A DNA stretch of 64,000 bases. It comes from Lachnospiraceae bacterium (GTDB taxonomy: Bacteria; Bacillota; Clostridia; Lachnospirales; Lachnospiraceae). Position numbers and translations under genes: made by a program. The notes beneath the pieces were generated by a model that was given only the letters and a program-made list of their open reading frames with translations, had not been told where the DNA came from and did no database searches. Shown here one piece after another: positions 18,551 through 28,047 of the stretch. Position 1 is the stretch's first letter. The number at the start of each line of letters is the position of its first letter. The stretch is taken from positions 1 through 64,000 of the forward strand of contig JAIDOW010000070.1 of assembly GCA_029063085.1 (NCBI GenBank), in the 5' to 3' direction.

Positions 18551-21500
18551 TTATAATGTACATATATCCACAAGTGTTAAATGTTCTTTATTCGCCTTTT
18601 CCAGTGATGTAAGAAGTGCATCTGCGGTATCTAAACTGGTAAGCACCGTAACACCTGTCTCAATAGCATGGCGGCGGATGATAAATCCATCCTTACTCTT
18701 TTCGATTCCCTGTGCCGGAGTATCAATAATCAGGTCGATCTCATGACTCAGAATTAAATCCAGTAAATTAGGGGAAGGTGCTTCCACTTTATTGATATGC
18801 TTTGCCGGTACACCGTTTTCATTTAATACACGACAGGTACTTCTGGTAGAGTAAATCTCATACCCAAGCGCCGCAAAGCGTTTTCCAATCTTCACTGCTT
18901 CCAGCTTATCCGTGTCCTTAACCGTAAGCACCATTTTCTTGTGCTTGGGCAGGTCCACACCATTTCCCAGAAATGCCTTATAAAGTGCCTCATTAAAATC
19001 TTTTGCAATCCCCAGACACTCGCCCGTAGATTTCATTTCCGGACCAAGGCTTACCTCTGCACCCTTAAGCTTTTCAAAGGAAAATACCGGCATCTTCACT
19101 GCAAAATACTCGCTCTCCGGCTGTAAACCAGGAGTGTAGCCAAGATTTCTTATCTTTTCGCCGATGATCACCTTAGATGCAAGGTCAACAATGGGAATGC
19201 CTGTTACTTTACTGATATATGGCACCGTTCTGGAAGAACGCGGGTTTACCTCAATGACATACACTTCCTCCTGATATACGATAAACTGGATATTGATCAG
19301 TCCGATTACATGAAGGCTTGTAGCCAGCTTTCTCGTATAATCCTCAAGCACTCTTTTAATCTTATCCGAAAGGCTTCTTGCCGGATATACGGAAATGCTG
19401 TCACCCGAATGGATGCCTGCCCTTTCCACGTGCTCCATGATACCTGGAATCAGAATATCCTCTCCATCACAAACCGCATCGACCTCTACTTCTTTCCCCA
19501 TCAGATATTTATCTACCAGTATCGGATGCTCCTGCACCGTACGGTTAATAATATCCATGAATTCCACAATGTCTGCATCATGGATGGCAATCTGCATACC
19601 CTGTCCGCCCAGTACATAAGAAGGTCTTACCAAAACCGGATATCCCAGCTCATTTGCTGCCTTAAGAGCTTCTTCGCAGGTAAATACCGTCTTTCCTGCC
19701 GGTCTTGGAATACAGCATTTTTCCAGAATCTCATCAAACAGCTCCCTATCCTCTGCCGCATCCACATTTTCTGCGGAAGTACCAAGAATCGGAACCCCCA
19801 TTTTTAATAAATCTTCTGTCAGCTTGATGGCAGTCTGACCGCCAAACTGGACCACTGCCCCATCTGGTTTTTCCAGATTTACAATAGCTTCTACATCCTC
19901 TGCGGTAAGTGGTTCAAAATACAGCTTATCTGCAATATCAAAATCGGTACTTACCGTTTCCGGATTATTATTTACGATAATTGTCTCATATCCGCTCTTG
20001 GAAAGTGCCCATGTACTATGTACGGAACAATAATCAAATTCAATTCCCTGCCCGATACGAATCGGACCAGAACCCAATACCATAACCTTCTTTCTCGTTC
20101 TCGTGGCATCTACTTCACACTCACCGTCATAGCAGGAGTAATAGTACGGCGTACTTGCCTCAAACTCCGCTGCACAGGTATCCACCATTTTATATGCCGG
20201 ATGGATATCATATTCCAGACGAAGATCGTGGATTTCCTGTTCCGTTTTGCCTGTGATCTTTGCAATCACCTCATCCGGAAATTCCAGCCGTTTTGCCTCA
20301 AATATTAATTCTTTTGTCAATTCTTCTTCAGCAAGGCGTTTTTCCATTTTTACGATATTTTGAATTTTATCCAAAAACCACAGGTCGATCTTTGTGATAT
20401 TTTGAATCTCCTCCAACGTGATACCGCGGCGGACTGCCTCAGCCACTACAAAGATACGCCGGTCATCCACCCGATGTAGTTCTTTACGGATTTCTTCTAA
20501 CGGACGCTCATTCATGTCTTCATAGATCAAGCAGTTTACATGCTGTTCCAGGGAACGCAGTGCCTTCATCAGGGCACCTTCAAAATTCGTACAGATACTC
20601 ATAACTTCACCGGTTGCCTTCATCTGTGTAGTCAGCTTACGGCTTGCCTTAATAAACTTGTCAAATGGAAGTCTTGGAATCTTTACAACACAGTAATCCA
20701 ATGCCGGTTCAAAACTCGCATACGTCTTGCCGGTAATCGCATTTTTAATCTCATCCAGATGATAACCCAGTGCAATCTTGGCAGAAACCTTGGCAATCGG
20801 ATATCCGGTTGCTTTGGATGCCAATGCGGAAGAACGGCTTACACGGGGGTTCACTTCAATCACACAATATTCAAAAGACGTTGGGTTGAGTGCAAACTGC
20901 ACATTACAGCCGCCCGTAATCTTCAGCTCTGAAATGATATTTAAAGCGGAACTCCGAAGCATCTGGTATTCCTTATCAGCCAGTGTCTGGGAAGGAGCCA
21001 CAACAATGGAATCTCCTGTATGCACTCCTACCGGATCCAGATTTTCCATATTACAGACACAGATTCCCGTCCCATTGGCATCTCTCATTACCTCATATTC
21101 TATTTCCTTCCAGCCGGCAATGCATCTTTCTACCAGAACCTGCCCTACACGGGATAAACGCAGTCCGTTTTCAAGAATCTCCTTAAATTTTTCCTCATTT
21201 TCCGCAATACCACCACCAGAACCTCCTAACGTATATGCCGGACGCAGTACTGCCGGATATCCAATCTCCTTCACAAAATCAAGACCATCTTCTACATTCG
21301 TGACCACTTTAGAAGGTGCAATAGGTTCTCCGATTTTTTCCATCGTCCTTTTAAACTCATCACGGTCCTCCGCTTTTTTAATCGTTTTTGCAGAAGTACC
21401 GATCAAACGGACATTATGCTGGCGCAAAAACCCTGATTCTTCTAATTCCATTGCAATATTCAGTGCGGCCTGCCCCCCAAGGGTAGGCAAAATGCTGTCC

Positions 21501-21748
21501 GGCTTCTCCTTTGCGATAACTTTTTTAACAATTTCCGGTGTCAGTGGTTCAATATAAACCTGATCAGCAATATTTTTATCGGTCATGATCGTAGCCGGAT
21601 TGGAATTGATCAGGATAACATAAATCCCTTCTTCCTTTAACGCCCGGCACGCCTGTGTCCCCGCATAATCAAACTCTGCGGCCTGTCCGATCACAATCGG
21701 ACCGGAACCAATCACTACTACTTTTTTAATATTCGGATTCTTTGGCAT
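18551..21748 (-). CDS. carB: Carbamoyl-phosphate synthase large subunit
   Basis: 1065 residues, full length for CarB. It makes carbamoyl phosphate from ammonia (supplied by CarA), bicarbonate and two ATP, for pyrimidine and arginine synthesis. Two homologous ATP-grasp halves are visible: 'KKVVVIGSGPIVIGQAAEFDYAGTQACRAL' near 8 and 'KKVMVLGSGPIRIGQGIEFDYCSVHSTWAL' near 553, each followed by 'EVNPRVSRSSALASKATGYPIAK' or 'EVNPRSSRTVPYISKVTGIPIVD'. The last 130 residues form an MGS-like allosteric domain. The ATG overlaps the carA stop by one base (TAATG). Confidence 0.98.
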   Translation of the reverse strand: MPKNPNIKKVVVIGSGPIVIGQAAEFDYAGTQACRALKEEGIYVILINSNPATIMTDKNIADQVYIEPLTPEIVKKVIAKEKPDSILPTLGGQAALNIAMELEESGFLRQHNVRLIGTSAKTIKKAEDRDEFKRTMEKIGEPIAPSKVVTNVEDGLDFVKEIGYPAVLRPAYTLGGSGGGIAENEEKFKEILENGLRLSRVGQVLVERCIAGWKEIEYEVMRDANGTGICVCNMENLDPVGVHTGDSIVVAPSQTLADKEYQMLRSSALNIISELKITGGCNVQFALNPTSFEYCVIEVNPRVSRSSALASKATGYPIAKVSAKIALGYHLDEIKNAITGKTYASFEPALDYCVVKIPRLPFDKFIKASRKLTTQMKATGEVMSICTNFEGALMKALRSLEQHVNCLIYEDMNERPLEEIRKELHRVDDRRIFVVAEAVRRGITLEEIQNITKIDLWFLDKIQNIVKMEKRLAEEELTKELIFEAKRLEFPDEVIAKITGKTEQEIHDLRLEYDIHPAYKMVDTCAAEFEASTPYYYSCYDGECEVDATRTRKKVMVLGSGPIRIGQGIEFDYCSVHSTWALSKSGYETIIVNNNPETVSTDFDIADKLYFEPLTAEDVEAIVNLEKPDGAVVQFGGQTAIKLTEDLLKMGVPILGTSAENVDAAEDRELFDEILEKCCIPRPAGKTVFTCEEALKAANELGYPVLVRPSYVLGGQGMQIAIHDADIVEFMDIINRTVQEHPILVDKYLMGKEVEVDAVCDGEDILIPGIMEHVERAGIHSGDSISVYPARSLSDKIKRVLEDYTRKLATSLHVIGLINIQFIVYQEEVYVIEVNPRSSRTVPYISKVTGIPIVDLASKVIIGEKIRNLGYTPGLQPESEYFAVKMPVFSFEKLKGAEVSLGPEMKSTGECLGIAKDFNEALYKAFLGNGVDLPKHKKMVLTVKDTDKLEAVKIGKRFAALGYEIYSTRSTCRVLNENGVPAKHINKVEAPSPNLLDLILSHEIDLIIDTPAQGIEKSKDGFIIRRHAIETGVTVLTSLDTADALLTSLEKANKEHLTLVDICTL

Positions 21749-22821
21749 TATTTGGACACCTCCATCATATTCATAAACTCATCAAATAAATAGTTTGTAT
21801 CAAGAGGACCTGCACATGCCTCCGGATGAAACTGCACTGTCTGGACATTTTTTCCCAGATAATGAACACCCTCTACCGTTTTATCATTAACGTTTATAAA
21901 ACTCACCTCTGCAATATCCCTGTCTATGGTCGCTTCTTTTACCATATAACCATGATTTTGCGTAGAAATATATACTTTTCCAGTCTTTAAATCCTTTACC
22001 GGATGATTTGCCCCCCGGTGCCCATACTTCATTTTCTCCGTGTCCGCACCATTGGCAAGCGCCAGCAGCTGATGTCCTAAACAGATTGCAAAAATCGGTA
22101 TCTTTGTTGCAAACAATGTCTTGATTTCCTCAATCACTTCCACATTTGTTTTGGGATCTCCCGGACCGTTTGATAACATAATCCCATCAGGATGGTCCGC
22201 CAGGATGGTTTCTGCCTTTGTATAAGACGGATATACGATAACCTCACATCCCCTGCCAGTCAGTTCCCTGATAATGTTTTTCTTTGCCCCAAGGTCAATC
22301 ACCGCAACCTTAAAGCCCTCTCCGTCATAATGTTCAATCTCTTTACAGGTTGTGAGCCTTACCACATCTCCGATCTCGTATTCCTTAAGCCTTGGGATTA
22401 CTGTATCCAGATTATAATTGCTATCCACCGTGATCATTCCCCGCATGGTTCCTTTTTCCCGAAGAATCTTTGTAAGTGCTCTGGTATCCACTCCTTCAAT
22501 TCCCGTAATTTTATTGGCAATCAGAAAATCCTCTAATGCCTCCTGGTTTCTGAAATTGCTTGGAAGCTTTGCAATCTCCCTTGTGATAAACCCTGACTGC
22601 CATGGCTTATTTGCCTCCATATCTTCAAAACAGACTCCGTAATTGCCAATCAATGGGTATGTCATACAGACAGCCTGTCCTGCATAAGAAGGATCCGTCA
22701 AGACCTCCAGATAGCCTGTCATTGACGTATTAAATACAATCTCACTGATGATCTCATCTTTACATCCGACACTTTTTCCTTCAAACACATGACCGTCTTC
22801 CAGGATTAGAAATGCTTTCAT
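21748..22821 (-). CDS. carA: Carbamoyl-phosphate synthase small (glutaminase) subunit
   Basis: About 357 residues. It hydrolyses glutamine and passes ammonia to CarB. The N-terminal domain has 'GKSVG...TGYLEVLTDPSYAGQAVCMTYPLIGNYG'. The class I amidotransferase domain has the nucleophile in 'IFAICLGHQLLALA' and catalytic histidine in 'QFHPEACAGPLDT'. The start at 22821 was chosen because GGAAGG lies 5 bases upstream; the longer frame from 22902 runs through the leader terminator hairpin and is not credible as coding. It forms an operon with carB. Confidence 0.97.
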   Translation of the reverse strand: MKAFLILEDGHVFEGKSVGCKDEIISEIVFNTSMTGYLEVLTDPSYAGQAVCMTYPLIGNYGVCFEDMEANKPWQSGFITREIAKLPSNFRNQEALEDFLIANKITGIEGVDTRALTKILREKGTMRGMITVDSNYNLDTVIPRLKEYEIGDVVRLTTCKEIEHYDGEGFKVAVIDLGAKKNIIRELTGRGCEVIVYPSYTKAETILADHPDGIMLSNGPGDPKTNVEVIEEIKTLFATKIPIFAICLGHQLLALANGADTEKMKYGHRGANHPVKDLKTGKVYISTQNHGYMVKEATIDRDIAEVSFINVNDKTVEGVHYLGKNVQTVQFHPEACAGPLDTNYLFDEFMNMMEVSK

Positions 22822-22848
22822 ATGTACCTTCCTTTCTGATTTTTGCCC

Positions 22849-22953
22849 AAAAAAAAAACCACTAATAAAGCCTATGCCCTTCCATAGGTGGTCTTTTTTC
22901 ATTCCTATATACTCTGACTGTTCAGCCGACAGATTCCTTCTGTTGCCCTGAAC
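22849..22953 (-). promoter_or_regulatory. carAB leader with putative transcription attenuator
   Basis: In transcript order, a first hairpin pairs GTTCAG with CTGAAC (complement of 22948-22953 and 22920-22925) around an inner ACAGA/TCTGT stem. A second hairpin pairs ACCAC with GTGGT around CTATG/CATAG, and runs directly into ten T residues (complement of 22849-22858). A terminator this strong, 30 bases before carA, implies regulated readthrough. I could not match the PyrR-binding consensus, so the sensor is unidentified. Confidence 0.7.
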
Positions 22954-22972
22954 ATGTACTCAAATTGTAAAG

Positions 22973-23001
22973 ATTCTAACACACTTTTTTTTCTTTGACA
23001 A
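22973..23001 (-). promoter_or_regulatory. Promoter of carAB
   Basis: On the minus strand TTGTCA (complement of 22996-23001), 17 bases, TAGAAT (complement of 22973-22978). It gives a leader of about 145 bases that contains both hairpins of the attenuator. Confidence 0.7.
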
Positions 23002-23169
23002 CCCCTTTTTCCATATTTTATTCATTATATCTTCTATTATCTCCTGTTATAATAACATTATATTTATAATAATATAAATTTTATAATATATGCGCCATTT
23101 CATAAAATACATATAATAACCATTCTTATGGTATGACAACGGACACATACATTATTTTCAGTAAAAATC

Positions 23170-23826
23170 CTAAGGCAGCATCTTGTTCTTCCGTTCTTCC
23201 TCTTCTCTCCTGCTAAATTCACAACCGCAAAAATCCTGTCTGTATAAATGATACTCCTCCGACAGTTCAATGGACCTTTTGTATCCGTTTTTCTTTTTAA
23301 AATCCGCATATAGATAATTTACTCCATAAGCCTGCTGTAATTCCTCCCCGATTTCGTTAAGCCATGCCGCATTTTTATAAGGGCTGATGGACAAAGTAGT
23401 AGTAAAATAATCAAAGCCTTCCTTCCTGGCAGTCCGTGCAGCCTGTTCCATTCTTAACCGGTAACAGGCATAACAGCGCCTGCTTCTTTCTCCAAGCTGC
23501 TCCAGTCCCTTTACCGCATTATAAAATTCTTCTATATCGTACTTTCCCTCCAAAAAAGAAACTTCATGAAGAACCGGTAATTCCCTGATCAGCCTTTTTT
23601 GTTCTTCCACGCGTTTCCCATATTCCTTGCTGTCTGCAATATTAGGATTATAATAAAAAATAGTAATATAGAAATACTGGCTTAAATATTCCAATACATA
23701 GCTGGAACAAGGTGCACAGCAGCTATGCAGCAGCAAAGACGGTACTTTTGCCGATTCCCCTCTTCCGTCTGTTATTTCCTTCAATATTTTATCCATTTTC
23801 AGCTGATAATTGACATTCTCTTTCAT
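23170..23826 (-). CDS. queH: Epoxyqueuosine reductase QueH
   Basis: 218 residues of the former DUF208 family, which performs the last step of queuosine synthesis, reducing epoxyqueuosine in tRNA, in organisms without QueG. Hallmark cysteines are visible: 'LLHSCCAPCSSY' near residue 31, 'RRCYACYRLRMEQAA' near 120, and 'QDFCGCEFS' near 202. These bind an iron-sulfur cluster and an iron site. GGAGAAATA precedes the ATG. queA, the preceding step of the same pathway, is also in the window at 59734-60783. Confidence 0.93.
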   Translation of the reverse strand: MKENVNYQLKMDKILKEITDGRGESAKVPSLLLHSCCAPCSSYVLEYLSQYFYITIFYYNPNIADSKEYGKRVEEQKRLIRELPVLHEVSFLEGKYDIEEFYNAVKGLEQLGERSRRCYACYRLRMEQAARTARKEGFDYFTTTLSISPYKNAAWLNEIGEELQQAYGVNYLYADFKKKNGYKRSIELSEEYHLYRQDFCGCEFSRREEEERKNKMLP

Positions 23827-23911
23827 TATTTCTCCTCTTCTTATTCAGATTGTACAACCAAAACAAATGGTTTCTTTTGATTTTTCACCTATTTTTGTGC
23901 AATATTACCGA

Positions 23912-23940
23912 TTGACTTTGTGTACAATAAACAATATACT
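23912..23940 (+). promoter_or_regulatory. Promoter of the 77-residue protein gene
   Basis: TTGACT (23912-23917), 17 bases, TATACT (23935-23940), followed by a 77-base leader and AGGAGG. Confidence 0.75.
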
Positions 23941-24017
23941 ATTATTAAAAGAACGTATATAATTATGTATAAATTATGACGATTTGTCAAATCAATATTA
24001 AATAGGAGGTGTCTCAT

Positions 24018-24251
24018 ATGACAGTCGAGCAGGCAGTTAAAAAGTTTAAGCTTGAACCACTTAATGTATATACCGCTAAAGCCAAGGCAAAGGAACTTAA
24101 CGTGGAAGAAGTGCTGTACATGAACGTCCAGAAGAACAAGTATGCTTATATTGTAAAAGACGGTGCACGCGGTTATGTCTTATATCAGGATGAGATGAGT
24201 TTTTACACCAAAATGTATAAAGGTCTTAAGATGACTCCACTTGAGCCTTAA
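24018..24251 (+). CDS. Small conserved-looking protein, function unknown
   Basis: 77 residues starting MTVEQAVKKFKLEPLNVYTAK. The ATG at 24018 sits 8 bases after AGGAGG; a longer frame would start inside the ribosome site and is rejected. It is compact, charged and probably soluble, with alternating helix and strand, ending 'YVLYQDEMSFYTKMYKGLKMTPLEP'. It has its own good promoter and terminator, so it is a real monocistronic gene. I do not recognise the family. Confidence 0.8.
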   Translation: MTVEQAVKKFKLEPLNVYTAKAKAKELNVEEVLYMNVQKNKYAYIVKDGARGYVLYQDEMSFYTKMYKGLKMTPLEP

Positions 24252-24280
24252 TTCAGTGTATTGTATAGAATAATTTATGG

Positions 24281-24335
24281 AAGACTGGCTATTTTTCTGC
24301 CTCATATGGCAACTGTATATAGCCAGTCTTTTTAT
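24281..24335 (+). terminator. Intrinsic terminator
   Basis: AAGACTGGCTAT (24281-24292) and ATAGCCAGTCTT (24319-24330) form a perfect 12-bp stem followed by a T-run. Confidence 0.85.
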
Positions 24336-24403
24336 GGTTTTTGTCAAGATTGAGAATCCAATTTAGAACCATTATTTTTCAGCAAATATCTGGTCGGAAT
24401 ACC

Positions 24404-24555
24404 GGAATCCCATTTAACACACCTGTAAATGATAAGAAACACCGAAATGTATCTCTTATCATTTACAGGTATTCTCTGCCAGTATAAAATATGGCATCCC
24501 GCAAATACTACTAACATTATTCTTATTTTGATATATCCTGTGCAAATGGGATTCC
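24404..24555. repeat. Nested inverted-repeat element upstream of the CmpB-like gene
   Basis: Outer repeats GGAATCCCATTT (24404-24415) and AAATGGGATTCC (24544-24555) are perfect 12-mers. Inside, a perfect 17-bp inverted repeat (24421-24437 with 24454-24470, starting ACCTGTAAATGA) has a 16-base loop. There is no ORF. It could be a miniature mobile element or a structured leader RNA of the next gene, whose start is 20 bases away. Confidence 0.6.
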
Positions 24556-24575
24556 AAAAAGAAAGAGGTTAGTAA

Positions 24576-25025
24576 ATGAATCAGCTTAAGGACAGTAAAA
24601 AAGATTATATTCCAATATTATACAAATACCTATTCCTTTTTTTAGTTGGAGGATTTTCCTATTTCTATATTGAAATACTATTTCGTGGTTTTTCACATTT
24701 TTCCATGATCATCTGCGGTGGACTGGCATTTATCCTCTGTGGTCTCATTAATCAGCTCATGCACTTCCGAATTTCGCTGATCACACAAATGATTCTTTCC
24801 ATGATCATCATTACCGGTCTGGAATTCGTAACCGGTTATATTGTAAATATGAAGCTTCACTGGAATGTCTGGGACTATTCCGGCATGCCTTATAATCTTT
24901 ATGGTCAGATCTGCCTCGCCTATTCCTCCATATGGCTGATATTATCTCTTGTTTGTATTTTTGCTGACGACCTAATCCGCTGGAAAATATTCGATGAGGA
25001 AAAGGCCAGATATAAATGGTTTTGA
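24576..25025 (+). CDS. ABC_trans_CmpB-domain membrane protein
   Basis: 149 residues with about four membrane helices. The stretch 'WNVWDYSGMPYNLYGQICLAYSSIWLILSL' is the signature of Pfam ABC_trans_CmpB, called putative ABC-transporter type IV, whose actual function is not established. The C-terminus is cytoplasmic and charged. A weak AAAGAGG site precedes the ATG. It shares a bidirectional terminator with groEL. Confidence 0.82.
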   Translation: MNQLKDSKKDYIPILYKYLFLFLVGGFSYFYIEILFRGFSHFSMIICGGLAFILCGLINQLMHFRISLITQMILSMIIITGLEFVTGYIVNMKLHWNVWDYSGMPYNLYGQICLAYSSIWLILSLVCIFADDLIRWKIFDEEKARYKWF

Positions 25026-25055
25026 ATATAGAGTACTCGCTTCATATATCCAAAA

Positions 25056-25103
25056 ACCCGTTGCAGGCAAAGCGTCAAATTTGAAGCAATGCAAGCAACG
25101 GGT
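25056..25103. terminator. Bidirectional terminator, CmpB-like gene and groEL
   Basis: ACCCGTTGC (25056-25064) pairs with GCAACGGGT (25095-25103), with TCAAATTTGA in the loop. ATTTTATT follows on the plus strand and TTTTTG on the minus strand. Confidence 0.8.
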
Positions 25104-25147
25104 ATTTTATTCTATAATAAACAATTTTATATACTACGGAATCCTGA

Positions 25148-26776
<1,629 letters not shown>

Positions 26777-26822
26777 TTAAAACCTCCATATATTGTTTAT
26801 ATAATTATTTTGACGATATCTA

Positions 26823-27110
26823 TTAAGCTTCTACAACTGCATGGATATCATTCTGTTTTACAATAATAAATTTATCTCCATCTAACTCTACATCATTACC
26901 AGCATATCTGGAATAAATTACTTTATCCCCTTCCTTAACCTGCATCTCAACCTTCTCACCATCTACTACAGTTCCAGGACCAACCGCAACAACCTCTGCA
27001 TACTGAGGCTTCTCCTGGGAAGAAGTCGGTAAAACAATGCCTGACTTTGTAGTCTCTTCTGCTACACACTCTTTTAATACAACTCTGTCACCTAACGGTA
27101 CTAACTTCAT
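26823..27110 (-). CDS. groES: Co-chaperonin GroES
   Basis: About 95 residues, the lid of the GroEL chamber. It has 'LVPLGDRVVLKE', the mobile loop 'EETTKSGIVLPTSSQEKPQYAEVVAVGPG' and 'DKVIYSRYAGNDVELDGDKFIIVKQNDIHAV'. The ATG at 27110 is preferred over 27116 because AGGAGG is 8 bases away rather than 2. First gene of the groES-groEL operon. Confidence 0.98.
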   Translation of the reverse strand: MKLVPLGDRVVLKECVAEETTKSGIVLPTSSQEKPQYAEVVAVGPGTVVDGEKVEMQVKEGDKVIYSRYAGNDVELDGDKFIIVKQNDIHAVVEA

Positions 27111-27253
27111 ATTCATTTCCTCCTTTTATTCAGCTCATGATAAGCTATTCACTTTCTTTTCAACGATGAGAAACACGTTTACAGATTTCTCATGTTCACG
27201 GTCAGCATTAAATTGAAATACATACTTTCCAACATTGCCTTCCGCAGGAATCA

Positions 27254-27280
27254 CTAGCACTCACTCAATTCGAGTGCTAA
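27254..27280 (-). promoter_or_regulatory. CIRCE operator (HrcA site)
   Basis: CTAGCACTC-N9-GAGTGCTAA, matching the CIRCE consensus TTAGCACTC-N9-GAGTGCTAA except one base. It lies between promoter and groES. HrcA repression of the chaperonin operon in the absence of heat stress follows from established knowledge; hrcA is not in the window. Confidence 0.96.
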
Positions 27281-27290
27281 CATATTTCTT

Positions 27291-27318
27291 ATTTTACCCT
27301 ATTTTGGTAAAAAATCAA
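27291..27318 (-). promoter_or_regulatory. Promoter of groES-groEL
   Basis: On the minus strand TTGATT (complement of 27313-27318), 16 bases, TAAAAT (complement of 27291-27296), directly upstream of CIRCE. Confidence 0.7.
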
Positions 27319-27349
27319 CCCCTATTTTAAAAATAATTGTGATAATTTT

Positions 27350-28047
27350 GTAAATTCTTGTTTATCGTACTAGAGGACGTTTTCAACATGAGGGGTTGGT
27401 GGGGTTCGCTGTGGAGATATCATAGGATTCACGTTCCGTCCCCGCTCGCGCTCCGTCTCATGCGTAGCGGTACATAAGCTATCAGCCTGCATTTTATGCA
27501 GACTGACAGCTAAGTACCGACGGATGAGACAATCCTACACTTAGAATCCTATGATATCCCCACAGCTTAGACTTTTCAAAGGCTCATGTTGAAAGCTGTT
27601 TTTTGGTAGAATCAACACAAGAATTTATTTGCCTCCGGCGGGACAGGGGATATTTGTTCCGGGCGGAAGGTAGTCTCTTATCAAATATTGCTTTTCTTAC
27701 CGGATGGTAATAAATATTTTAAAGTCCAATAGCTAACCGGTCACAATAGTACCAGCCGTGCCGCCCGCAGGGCAGAAATTCTTGTTCATTCTACCAGAAA
27801 ACAGCTTCCATGGCACCTGCATTGTATCAGCGACCAGCAGGAATCTATGGATATAGGGTTCTTAAGAAAGACCTTGTGGAAACGTCGGTACTTAGAGGGT
27901 AGCCTGCTTGCAGGATAGCCTCTTATGTACCGTTACGTTGGAATATTGAGTGCAAACGCGTCTTTCGTAGAACCCTATATCCATAGATTCCTGCGTCCGT
28001 CCTCACCCGCCATGGAAGCGTCCCCAGTAAGCTAAACAAGAATTTTA
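27350..28047. repeat. Large palindromic structured element, copy 1
   Basis: About 700 bp without coding potential, matching a second copy at 36765-37461 in the same orientation. Ends: GTAAATTCTTGTTTA on the left and TAAACAAGAATTTTA on the right. Three modules. Left hairpin: outer stem 27381-27392/27583-27594, then a 22-bp stem 27409-27430/27544-27565 (one mismatch), then an apical hairpin 27453-27530. Middle module: 27596-27806, bounded by inverted GGTAGAAT / ATTCTACC and GAATTT / AAATTC. Right hairpin: outer stem 27804-27814/28009-28019, then a perfect 25-bp stem 27837-27861/27970-27994, then 27866-27872/27960-27966, then an apical hairpin. The right end supplies the stop codon of the PAP2 gene. 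Confidence 0.85.

Noticed and set aside
20778..21557. 259-codon ORF antisense to carB
   Set aside because: It is a shadow of the conserved carB frame, with no ribosome site and no recognisable protein.
22822..22902. 27-residue N-terminal extension of CarA
   Set aside because: It would be encoded across a terminator hairpin with ten T residues, and a better ribosome site lies before the ATG at 22821.
22849..22953. carA leader as a PyrR-binding attenuator
   Set aside because: The loop does not contain the expected UCCAGAGAGG-type sequence. Attenuation is kept as a finding, but the PyrR label is not supported.
27350..28047. Reading the large repeat as a CRISPR array or tandem repeat
   Set aside because: There are only single inverted arms, no regular unit with spacers, and the two copies are 9 kb apart.
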